Shown here: piece after piece, positions 6,727-12,800 of the stretch
Numbering within the stretch: position 1 is the stretch's first letter
Layout of the letters: each line of letters starts with the position of its first letter
Program-made: the position numbers and the translations under genes
Notes under the pieces: model-generated
Database searches by the model: none
Told to the model about the DNA's origin: nothing
The model's input: the letters and a program-made list of their open reading frames with translations, nothing else
Source: Oscillospiraceae bacterium
GTDB lineage: Bacteria; Bacillota; Clostridia; Oscillospirales; CAG-272
Direction: 5' to 3'
DNA: 13,166 nucleotides
Assembly (NCBI GenBank): GCA_015063655.1
Contig: SVTU01000028.1
Location: 1 to 13,166 of the forward strand

Positions 6727-8127
6727 TTATGCCTCGTCAGGGGCTTGCTCTTTGCGCTCCTTGCGGAGAATTTTCAGCACGTCGAAAATGCTCTTGACGG
6801 GTATGATGCGTATGCCGAGGTCGGCGGGAAGCTTTTCGGCACAGCGATGGGGAATAACGGCTGTGCCGAAGCCAAGCCGTGCGGCCTCCTTGATGCGCTG
6901 CTCGATCTGTGAGACGGCTCGGCATTCGCCCGAAAGGCCGATCTCTCCCATGGCGATGAGGTCGTCGGGAATGATGCGGTCGGTGATGGAGGAGATGAGA
7001 GCAAGGGCGAGAGCTAGATCAACGGCAGGCTCGTCCAGCGTCATACCGCCGATGACGTTGACGTACACGTCATGTCCCGAAAAGCGAAGGCCTAAGCGTT
7101 TTTCCAGCACGGCGAGCAATAGGCACGTGCGGTTGTAATCCACGCCGCCTACCGTGCGGCGGGGAGAGGGAAAGGCGGTGGGTGTAACAAGCGCCTGTAT
7201 CTCTGCCACGAGAGGCCGTGTGCCTTCTACGGTGCAAACGGCACAGTTGCCCGAGGAATCGTCGGGGCGGTCGGCCATCAGCATCTGTGAGGGATTGGCC
7301 ACCTCGCACAGACCCTCGTCCGTCATTTCAAACACCCCGATCTCATTGGTCGAGCCGTAACGGTTCTTATTGGCACGAATGATGCGGTAGGCCTGCCGTC
7401 TGTCACCCTCAAAGCACAGCACGGCGTCCACCATATGCTCAAGCACCTTCGGACCCGCAATGCCGCCCTCCTTGTTTACGTGGCCAACCAGGATCACCGA
7501 GATCCCGTAGCTCTTCGCCTTCCCGATGAAGGCCATGGCACTGTCCTTGACCTGCGTCACACTGCCTGCGGCAGAGGCGGACTGATCGAGATACATGGTT
7601 TGAACGGAGTCGGCAATGATCACGTCGGGCTTGATCTTGTCTGCCTCGGCGAGGATCTTTTCCACGTTCGTTTCGGTCAGTATGAACAGATTGTCGCCCT
7701 GTATGTGCAAACGCTCGGCACGAAGCTTGAGCTGTCCCTCGGATTCCTCGCCCGAAACGTACAGCACCTTGCGGTGTGAGCCAAGCGTGTCACAGATCTG
7801 CAAAAGAAGCGTGGATTTGCCGATGCCGGGCTCACCCGAGAGCAGCACCACAGAGCCTAAGACAAGACCGCCGCCCAAAACACGGTCAAGCTCGGAAAGG
7901 CCCGTGGCCGTGCGGATATAATCGGGTGCTTCGGTCTCACAAAAGGGGCGTGCGCCGCCGCCGTCCGCCGTGATGCTGACCACCCGCTTCGGGGAGGCGG
8001 GTGTCTCCTTGAGAGCCACGTCCTCCACAAAGGAGTTCCAAGCACCGCAATGCGGGCATTTGCCCAACCATTTTGGGGAGGTATATTCACATTCGGAGCA
8101 AACGTAAATGAGCTTTGTGCCTTTCAT
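6727..8127 (-). CDS. radA: DNA repair protein RadA (Sms)
   Basis: A 466-residue RadA/Sms, full length. Domains in order: an N-terminal C4 zinc finger (C10-x2-C13 and C24-x2-C27); a RecA-like ATPase with Walker A GEPGIGKST (98-106) and a Walker B-like DVIIADSVQT; the RadA-specific KNRYG motif (254-258, usually KNRFG); and a C-terminal Lon-protease-like domain, including NVIGGMTLDEPAVDLALALALISS, thought to be structural. RadA drives branch migration and ssDNA extension during recombination. The ATG follows AAGGAAGG. It lies 63 bp after cwlD, and a good promoter is present in that gap. No GC-rich terminator follows the stop, only T-rich DNA with a weak A/T hairpin, so some readthrough into rpsF is possible. 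Confidence 0.96.
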   Translation of the reverse strand: MKGTKLIYVCSECEYTSPKWLGKCPHCGAWNSFVEDVALKETPASPKRVVSITADGGGARPFCETEAPDYIRTATGLSELDRVLGGGLVLGSVVLLSGEPGIGKSTLLLQICDTLGSHRKVLYVSGEESEGQLKLRAERLHIQGDNLFILTETNVEKILAEADKIKPDVIIADSVQTMYLDQSASAAGSVTQVKDSAMAFIGKAKSYGISVILVGHVNKEGGIAGPKVLEHMVDAVLCFEGDRRQAYRIIRANKNRYGSTNEIGVFEMTDEGLCEVANPSQMLMADRPDDSSGNCAVCTVEGTRPLVAEIQALVTPTAFPSPRRTVGGVDYNRTCLLLAVLEKRLGLRFSGHDVYVNVIGGMTLDEPAVDLALALALISSITDRIIPDDLIAMGEIGLSGECRAVSQIEQRIKEAARLGFGTAVIPHRCAEKLPADLGIRIIPVKSIFDVLKILRKERKEQAPDEA

Positions 8128-8165
8128 TTTTGTGCCTTCCTTTTTTTGTCGTTCTCGGTATCTCT

Positions 8166-8194
8166 ATTATACATGAGGGAGAATAAAAAATCAA
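8166..8194 (-). promoter_or_regulatory. Probable radA promoter overlapping the cwlD stop codon
   Basis: On the minus strand: -35 TTGATT (8194-8189), 17-bp spacer, -10 TATAAT (8171-8166). The TGA stop of cwlD (8193-8191) lies inside the -35 box. The predicted start near 8159 gives a leader of about 32 nt for radA. Confidence 0.65.
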
Positions 8195-8925
8195 GAGGCG
8201 TTTTCCAAATTCTCCGATATATATGAAAAAATCGCACAATAGAGAGAAAAGGAAAGCTCTTTTTGATAGGATTCCTCACATAGATGATAACATTCTTCCG
8301 CATTGGAAAGAAAACCGCATTCAATGAGAACGGCAGGGCAGTCCAGACGCTTGAGCAGTCCGATACTGCCGGTTGCCTGCTTACTCTGCCTACGGTTGTC
8401 GGGTTGAAGCATGCTCTTGACCTTGCTTTGCACTGTTTCTGCCATGACGGCGGACTCCTCGCTGTTGGCTGAGTAGTATACCTGCAGACCGTGATATTTC
8501 TCTACGGGAAAGGTGTTCATGTGAATGCTCACCAGCACGGGGTCGGTGCAGGTATTGACTGCGGAGAGGCGTGCTTCCAGGTCCTGCACCTTTTTCTTTC
8601 CCTCATAGTCCGAGCCCTTGTCGTACAGCAGCTCATCCCTTGTGCGTGTGAGCTTGACGGGTACACCTGCTGCACGGAGCATGTCGGCAAGCAGCAGGGC
8701 TATGCGCAAATTCAGCTCCTTTTCGTATATGCCGTTGACCCCCACGGCACCGCCGTCCTCTCCACCGTGTCCAGCATCGATCACCACCGTGGGTAGCGTA
8801 CGGTCTTGTATGCTCTGTGATGCAACAGCGGTACGGCAGCGACTGAGCGTGAGCAAAGAAAACATGGAAACCCATAGCAGGCAAATGCTCAACAGCAAAG
8901 CAAGGGGACGGGACAGACGAAGCAT
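8191..8925 (-). CDS. cwlD: N-acetylmuramoyl-L-alanine amidase, CwlD-like
   Basis: A 244-residue zinc amidase of the Amidase_3 family, close to the usual CwlD length. An N-terminal hydrophobic segment (about 7-28) serves as signal peptide or membrane anchor. The catalytic domain carries the expected zinc ligands and acid: H53 in DAGHGG, E68 in YEKELN, H135 in SIHMN, and E202 in IECGFLSN. CwlD removes stem peptides from muramic acid so that spore-cortex muramic-delta-lactam can form, which would suit a sporulating Clostridium. Related amidases act in vegetative wall turnover, so the gene symbol is moderately sure. The ATG has AGGAGG 7 bp upstream. It is divergent from guaB. I found no convincing promoter in the A/T-rich gap; a sporulation sigma factor could be responsible. 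Confidence 0.8.
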   Translation of the reverse strand: MLRLSRPLALLLSICLLWVSMFSLLTLSRCRTAVASQSIQDRTLPTVVIDAGHGGEDGGAVGVNGIYEKELNLRIALLLADMLRAAGVPVKLTRTRDELLYDKGSDYEGKKKVQDLEARLSAVNTCTDPVLVSIHMNTFPVEKYHGLQVYYSANSEESAVMAETVQSKVKSMLQPDNRRQSKQATGSIGLLKRLDCPAVLIECGFLSNAEECYHLCEESYQKELSFSLYCAIFSYISENLENAS

Positions 8926-9053
8926 AGGCAGACCTCCTGGCAGGTTCTTTCCTGCATTTTATGAAATCTTGCCACAAAATATGCCGTATTCGTTTGTCCT
9001 TTTTACGTGTATGGAGAAAAAATGAAATATCGAAAAAAACCGAGAAAGAACGG

Positions 9054-9082
9054 TTGACAATCGGGACGAAATTTGTTATAAT
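9054..9082 (+). promoter_or_regulatory. Consensus sigma-A promoter of guaB
   Basis: TTGACA (9054-9059), 17-bp spacer, TATAAT (9077-9082): a perfect match. The predicted start near 9089 leaves a leader of about 43 nt containing only a small GCTTC/GAAGC hairpin (9100-9111) before AAGGAGG, too short for a purine riboswitch. Confidence 0.92.
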
Positions 9083-9131
9083 AGAAAAAATAAATTCATG
9101 CTTCTCGAAGCGTATAAAATAAGGAGGCTAT

Positions 9132-10598
9132 ATGAACTATTCTTCCAAATTTGCCAAAGAAGGACTGACCTTTGACGACGTACTGCTCGTTCCTGCTAAG
9201 AGCGACGTTCTTCCCGCTGACGTGTGTCTGAAGACCAGACTTACCAACAAGATCACCCTGAACGTTCCCGTTCTGAGTGCGGCCATGGATACCGTTACCG
9301 AATCGGGGCTTGCCATTGCGCTGGCGCGTGAGGGCGGAGCAGGTACGATCCATAAGAACATGACCATCGAGGCGCAGGCCGACCAGGTGGATCGCGTGAA
9401 GAGAAGCGAAAACGGCGTTATCACCAACCCCATCTTCCTCGGTGCGGATAACTACGTATACGAGGCTGAGCAGCTGATGCATAAGTTCCGCATTTCGGGT
9501 GTGCCGATCTGTGACGATCAAAAGCGTGTGATCGGTATCATCACCAACCGTGATATGAAATTCATGGTGGATTTCAACGTTCGTATTTCCGAGGTGATGA
9601 CCAAGGAAAACTTGGTTCTCGCTCCCGAGGGAACGACCCTCGCTGAGGCGCAGGATATTCTCCGCCGCCACAAGATCGAAAAGCTTCCCCTTGTCGATAA
9701 GAACAACGTCCTGACGGGTCTTATCACCATTAAGGATATTGAGAAGGCCACCAAGTACCCCAACTCCGCTAAGGACGCCAAGGGCAGATTGATCTGCGGT
9801 GCGGCCATCGGTGCGACCAAGGATGTGCTTGACAGAGCCAAGATGCTTCTTGACGCAGGAGCTGACTACCTCGTACTTGACTCGGCTCACGGTCATTCGC
9901 AGAACATCCTTCGCAGCATTGCCCGTGTGAAGGAGGCCTTCCCCGAGGCACAGCTTATCGCAGGTAACATTGCCACGGCGGCCGCCGCTAAGGATCTGAT
10001 CTTAGCAGGTGCTGATGCCGTAAAGGTCGGTATTGGTCCGGGCTCTATTTGTACCACCCGTATCGTGGCAGGCATCGGCGTTCCGCAGATCACGGCGATC
10101 TGTGACGTGGCCGAGGTTGCCGATCAGTATAACATTCCCGTCATCGCCGACGGCGGTCTGAAATACAGCGGCGACATCGTCAAGGCGATCGCCGCAGGTG
10201 CCTCCACCGTTATGATCGGCTCGATGTTTGCAGGCTGTGAGGAGTCTCCCGGAGAAGAGGAGCTGTATCAGGGCAGACGCTTCAAGGTCTACCGTGGCAT
10301 GGGCTCGATCGCCGCAATGGAGAAGGGCTCGAAGGACAGATACTTCCAGGAGAGCAATAAGAAGCTGGTTCCCGAGGGCGTCGAGGGCCGAGTGCCCTTC
10401 AAGGGTCCGCTTGCCGATACGGTGTATCAGCTGATGGGCGGCTTGCGCTCCGGCATGGGCTACTGCGGCGCTCCCGATATCGATTCGCTCCGTCAGAACG
10501 GAACCTTCGTGAGGATCACGGGCGCAGGTCTGCGTGAGTCTCACCCCCACGATATCAACATTACCAAGGAAGCACCCAACTACTCCACCATGGGTTAA
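9132..10598 (+). CDS. guaB: IMP dehydrogenase
   Basis: A 488-residue full-length IMPDH, catalysing the NAD-dependent oxidation of IMP to XMP, the committed step of guanine nucleotide synthesis. The (beta/alpha)8 barrel starts at GLTFDDVLLVPAKS. It is interrupted by two CBS domains (about 95-205), which bind purine nucleotides as regulators. The catalytic loop is GPGSICTTRIVAG with the nucleophile Cys307, and D250 lies in LVLDSAHGHS, part of the NAD site. The mobile flap region holds KVYRGMGSIAAM. The ATG has AAGGAGG at a 4-bp gap. It is monocistronic by appearance, with a strong promoter upstream and its terminator nearly 250 bp downstream, beyond a chain of hairpins. Confidence 0.98.
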   Translation: MNYSSKFAKEGLTFDDVLLVPAKSDVLPADVCLKTRLTNKITLNVPVLSAAMDTVTESGLAIALAREGGAGTIHKNMTIEAQADQVDRVKRSENGVITNPIFLGADNYVYEAEQLMHKFRISGVPICDDQKRVIGIITNRDMKFMVDFNVRISEVMTKENLVLAPEGTTLAEAQDILRRHKIEKLPLVDKNNVLTGLITIKDIEKATKYPNSAKDAKGRLICGAAIGATKDVLDRAKMLLDAGADYLVLDSAHGHSQNILRSIARVKEAFPEAQLIAGNIATAAAAKDLILAGADAVKVGIGPGSICTTRIVAGIGVPQITAICDVAEVADQYNIPVIADGGLKYSGDIVKAIAAGASTVMIGSMFAGCEESPGEEELYQGRRFKVYRGMGSIAAMEKGSKDRYFQESNKKLVPEGVEGRVPFKGPLADTVYQLMGGLRSGMGYCGAPDIDSLRQNGTFVRITGAGLRESHPHDINITKEAPNYSTMG

Positions 10599-10659
10599 GG
10601 AGCAACCGAAAAAACGTCATACCGTATGTGTGATCTTCTTATCGGACAATCACGCGTCT

Positions 10660-10833
10660 AGATAAATCCCTCGCGGGATTTTCGATATGTTGCTAACGCA
10701 ACTTAATAAGCCTGGACTTGATATGTTTGCTGAGCAAACGAGGGATTTATCTCATATTGAATGGGAACGAAGCGACAATATATCCTGTTCGAGCAAAGCG
10801 AGAACATATTGAGTCGGCAAAGCCGACATATCG
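10660..10833. repeat. Chain of short hairpins bounded in part by 14-bp terminal inverted repeats (MITE-like element?)
   Basis: A non-coding stretch downstream of guaB. AGATAAATCCCTCG (10660-10673) and its exact complement (10739-10752) frame three smaller hairpins: AAATCCC-TCGC-GGGATTT (10664-10681), GTTGC-TAAC-GCAAC (10689-10702) and GTTTGC-TGA-GCAAAC (10725-10739). The last two are each preceded by GATAT. Beyond the right repeat come ATATTG...CAATAT (10754-10781), GTTC-GAGCAAAGCGA-GAAC (10787-10805) and GTCGGC-AAA-GCCGAC (10813-10827). The linkers keep recurring words: GATATG, CATATTGA, ACATATCGA. No protein is encoded. The first hairpin is incompatible with pairing of the outer repeats, so two folds compete. 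It resembles a non-autonomous mobile palindromic element, but copy number elsewhere cannot be tested here. Confidence 0.6.
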
Positions 10834-10846
10834 ACAGAACAAAACG

Positions 10847-10893
10847 AGAGCAAGAATAGAAGGAATGTATCCTTTTACTCTTGCTCTTTTTGT
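10847..10893. terminator. Bidirectional terminator between guaB and the zinc-ribbon gene
   Basis: Stem AGAGCAAGA / TCTTGCTCT (10847-10855, 10879-10887), with a second inner stem AAGGA/TCCTT (10860-10864, 10870-10874), followed by TTTTTGTT on the plus strand. The AAAAC before it gives GTTTT on the minus strand, so it probably serves both convergent genes. Confidence 0.8.
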
Positions 10894-10906
10894 TATTATA
10901 ATCGAC

Positions 10907-11740
10907 TTACCGAGATTGCTTTTTGTTCTGCCAAGAGGTAATGAACAACAGTGTGATCAAAGCTACTTGGAAGAATAGCATAATCCAGCCAATGGCGGTA
11001 AAGCCGGCTTTTATTGGATTGCCATAATTATTATTGTTGTATATAGAAGCAATGATACATGATAACATAAGAGAGAACAGAAGTCTAAACATGGAGAAAA
11101 ACGCAATAATCTTATGATATCGCAATCGCTTGATTTTTGAATAATTTTTATCTACCAAGGCAAACAGCAGAAGAACAATCGCAATGATGATCGGAATAAT
11201 GTCAAAGAGGAATGAAGAAATAATGGATAAAATTTTTAAAGAGGGAATAAAAGCAGAAGAAAAATTAGTATATGGTAGCGTGTTTTCAATGGCGTTCAAC
11301 AGATGAGCAGTAAGAAAGGATTCGGAGTCGAAACTACAGAAGGGAAAGGTAATCTTGATTATTTGGGACTGCGAAGAGGAATTGAGAGTAAGGCGCGTGG
11401 TTGGAACAAAGCAAAGAATTAACAAAAATATAAAGCTGAGAGCGAGAGATACATAGCAAATATTGATAAAGGATCTTCTCTTAGTCTTATTGTCCAATAA
11501 GGCGGGGTCGAGAGTTGTGGATGCCGTTTGTGCAGACCGGTATTCTGTAGACTGAGAATAGGCGTTAGAGGTAGGATCTGCGATAGATGTCGGTGTACCG
11601 CAATTATCGCAAAACCGAGCGTTGGCTGCCAAAACATGACCGCAAGCGCGGCATTTGGGCTGGTACTCCGTTGGGAAGCCGCACTGCGAGCAAAAGCGTT
11701 GGTCTTCCCCTAACGGAGCGTTGCAGTTTTTACAAAACAT
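10907..11740 (-). CDS. Double zinc-ribbon membrane protein of unknown function
   Basis: A 277-residue protein I do not recognise beyond its domains. The N-terminus has two tandem zinc ribbons: CKNC...CSQC (C3, C6, C17, C20) and CRAC...CDNC (C30, C33, C44, C47), each the short CxxC-x10-CxxC type. A polar Ser/Thr-rich linker (50-88) leads to about four predicted membrane segments (near 91-113, 170-196, 210-234, 245-269). About 56 residues between the first and second segments, rich in S, T and F, probably lie outside the membrane. The gene is visibly more A/T-rich than its neighbours. The start has AAGGAG 6 bp upstream. It is divergent from an Xre-type regulator and has a palindrome within its promoter. 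A role in sensing or envelope function is only a guess. Confidence 0.8.
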   Translation of the reverse strand: MFCKNCNAPLGEDQRFCSQCGFPTEYQPKCRACGHVLAANARFCDNCGTPTSIADPTSNAYSQSTEYRSAQTASTTLDPALLDNKTKRRSFINICYVSLALSFIFLLILCFVPTTRLTLNSSSQSQIIKITFPFCSFDSESFLTAHLLNAIENTLPYTNFSSAFIPSLKILSIISSFLFDIIPIIIAIVLLLFALVDKNYSKIKRLRYHKIIAFFSMFRLLFSLMLSCIIASIYNNNNYGNPIKAGFTAIGWIMLFFQVALITLLFITSWQNKKQSR

Positions 11741-11784
11741 AATAAACTCCTTTGAAAAATAAAAAAATTGAATGGCTTTAGTCT

Positions 11785-11813
11785 ATTATACCGCAAAATG
11801 CGGTATATGTCAA
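11785..11813 (-). promoter_or_regulatory. Consensus promoter of the zinc-ribbon membrane protein gene
   Basis: On the minus strand: TTGACA (11813-11808), 17-bp spacer, TATAAT (11790-11785). It is a perfect match, with predicted start near 11778. The spacer and most of the -10 are one half-site-to-half-site palindrome (11787-11807), so this strong promoter is probably kept off or tuned by a bound protein. Confidence 0.88.
11787..11807. promoter_or_regulatory. Palindromic operator candidate for the Xre-type regulator
   Basis: A perfect inverted repeat, TATACCGCA - AAA - TGCGGTATA, 21 bp in all, occupies the spacer and four bases of the -10 box of the zinc-ribbon promoter. It lies 27 bp upstream of the -10 of the divergent regulator gene. 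Size and symmetry fit a dimeric helix-turn-helix repressor. Assignment to the neighbouring regulator is by position only. Confidence 0.65.
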
Positions 11814-11831
11814 TAGTAAAAAGCGCAAAAT

Positions 11832-11839
11832 GTTATAAT
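11832..11839 (+). promoter_or_regulatory. Extended -10 promoter of the Xre-type regulator
   Basis: TGTTATAAT (TG at 11832-11833 region, TATAAT at 11834-11839), with no good -35 at the right distance; the bases there overlap the -35 of the divergent gene. The predicted start near 11846 gives a leader of about 29 nt. Confidence 0.55.
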
Positions 11840-11874
11840 AAATCAAAATAAAGTGACGGGAAGGGGAGAAGTCG

Positions 11875-12090
11875 TTGATATATCGTAACATTCGCGCTTT
11901 GCGTGAGGATCATGATTTAACGCAGAAGCAGTTGTGCGCGTTTCTTCATTGCTCACAGCAGGTTTACAGTAATTACGAATTGGGACAGCGAGACATTCCC
12001 ACCGATATTCTTATTCGCTTGGCTGACTTTTATCATGTTTCTACTGACTACATTTTGGGTCTGACCGATAACAAGAACCGTAATATATAA
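11875..12090 (+). CDS. Xre/Cro-family HTH transcriptional regulator
   Basis: A 71-residue protein that is little more than a helix-turn-helix domain of the Cro/C1 type. It opens YRNIRALREDHDLTQKQLC, has the turn and recognition helix at about 16-37 (TQKQLCAFLHCSQQVYSNYELG), and ends with the usual LIRLADFYHVSTDYILGLTD. The start is TTG at 11875, preceded by AAGGGGAG at a 6-bp gap; no ATG gives a full domain. There is no sensor or dimerisation domain beyond the HTH, as in many small phage-type or toxin-antitoxin-type repressors. It faces away from the zinc-ribbon gene, and the palindrome between them suggests it represses that gene. Reciprocal autoregulation is possible because the promoters adjoin. 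Confidence 0.9.
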   Translation: MIYRNIRALREDHDLTQKQLCAFLHCSQQVYSNYELGQRDIPTDILIRLADFYHVSTDYILGLTDNKNRNI

Positions 12091-12096
12091 ATCATG

Positions 12097-12157
12097 ACCG
12101 CCATCGACGATTGCCAACTCTTTTGGGAGTTTGCGCAGCATCGCGATGGCGGTTTTG
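12097..12157 (+). terminator. Terminator after the regulator gene
   Basis: A 10-bp stem ACCGCCATCG / CGATGGCGGT (12097-12106, 12144-12153), with an inner AACTC/GAGTT pairing, is followed by TTTTGG on the plus strand. It starts 6 bp after the regulator stop. On the minus strand no T-run follows, so it serves the flavoprotein gene less clearly. Confidence 0.65.
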
Positions 12158-12165
12158 GTATGGAT

Positions 12166-12783
12166 TTACCGAATAAAGCTTGTGCGGACAGTAGGTTCAC
12201 TCTCGGGCAGGCCGTAGGCCTCCTTACCCAGCGCAATGCTCTTCATCAAAAACGTCATGTTGTGGGCGAGTGTGCGCATGGTCTGCATGCCCTCCTCGTC
12301 CTGTACGGCCTCGCCTGCGGCTCTGCCGTGAACGCTGTTCCAATACTGGCTGGAGGCCACGGGCATACCGCTGATGGTGAAATACTTATTCAGCTCATCA
12401 AAGGTTGCCGAGCAGCCGCCTCGTCTGGCCACGGTCACGGCGGCGCCCACCTTCATGCGCTTGTCAAAGGGCGTGCTGTAAAACAGGCGGTCAAGCAGGG
12501 CAATGAGGGTGGCATTGGCGTTGGCGTAGTATACGGGGCTTGCCAGGATCAGTCCGTCACAGGCCTCAAAGAGCGGAGCGATCTCGTTGACGGCATCGTC
12601 AAAGGTGCATTGGCCAAGCTGAGCGCATCTTCCGCAGGCGATACAGCCACGTATCACCTTGCTTCCTACGTGTACGGTCTGTACCTCCACACCGTTTTGT
12701 TCAAAGACGGTCTGCAACGCCTGCAGGGCGGCAGCCGTGTTTCCGTTTGCGTGGGGACTTCCGTTGATCATTAAAACCTTCAT
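12166..12783 (-). CDS. Flavodoxin-like NAD(P)H-dependent FMN reductase, iron-sulfur flavoprotein type
   Basis: A 205-residue flavodoxin-fold protein. The frame is open further upstream, but the true start is the ATG of MKVLMINGSP at 12783, with AAAGGAGAG just before it; extra upstream residues would be alien to the fold. The FMN phosphate loop is GSPHANGNT (8-16), the second flavin loop SPVYYANANATL (82-93), and a third VTVARRGG. A cysteine cluster C47-x2-C50-x2-C53-x5-C59 fits the compact CX2CX2CX4-7C pattern of iron-sulfur flavoproteins (Isf), which bind a 4Fe-4S cluster. Many simpler FMN reductases keep only some of these cysteines. Expected role: electron transfer or reduction of small acceptors in an anaerobe. 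It is 17 bp downstream of the decarboxylase tail, so cotranscription is likely. Confidence 0.85.
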   Translation of the reverse strand: MKVLMINGSPHANGNTAAALQALQTVFEQNGVEVQTVHVGSKVIRGCIACGRCAQLGQCTFDDAVNEIAPLFEACDGLILASPVYYANANATLIALLDRLFYSTPFDKRMKVGAAVTVARRGGCSATFDELNKYFTISGMPVASSQYWNSVHGRAAGEAVQDEEGMQTMRTLAHNMTFLMKSIALGKEAYGLPESEPTVRTSFIR

Positions 12784-12800
12784 GGTAACTCTCCTTTTGC

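Noticed and set aside
8926..9053. Promoter for cwlD
   Set aside because: Several A/T-rich hexamers occur, but none pairs with a convincing second box at a suitable distance.
9083..9131. Purine or other riboswitch before guaB
   Set aside because: Only about 43 nt separate the predicted transcript start from the start codon, too short for a known aptamer, and only one tiny hairpin is present.
10660..10833. CRISPR array
   Set aside because: The hairpins differ in sequence and length and there are no regular repeat-spacer units; no cas genes are in the window.
10718..10978. An 86-codon open frame on the plus strand after guaB
   Set aside because: It runs through the hairpin chain, the terminator and the end of the opposite gene, has no ribosome-binding site, and shows no protein-like domain.
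12094..12774. A 226-codon plus-strand frame opposite the flavoprotein gene
   Set aside because: It is the antisense of a gene with clear flavin-binding motifs; no ribosome site, and it starts inside the terminator hairpin.
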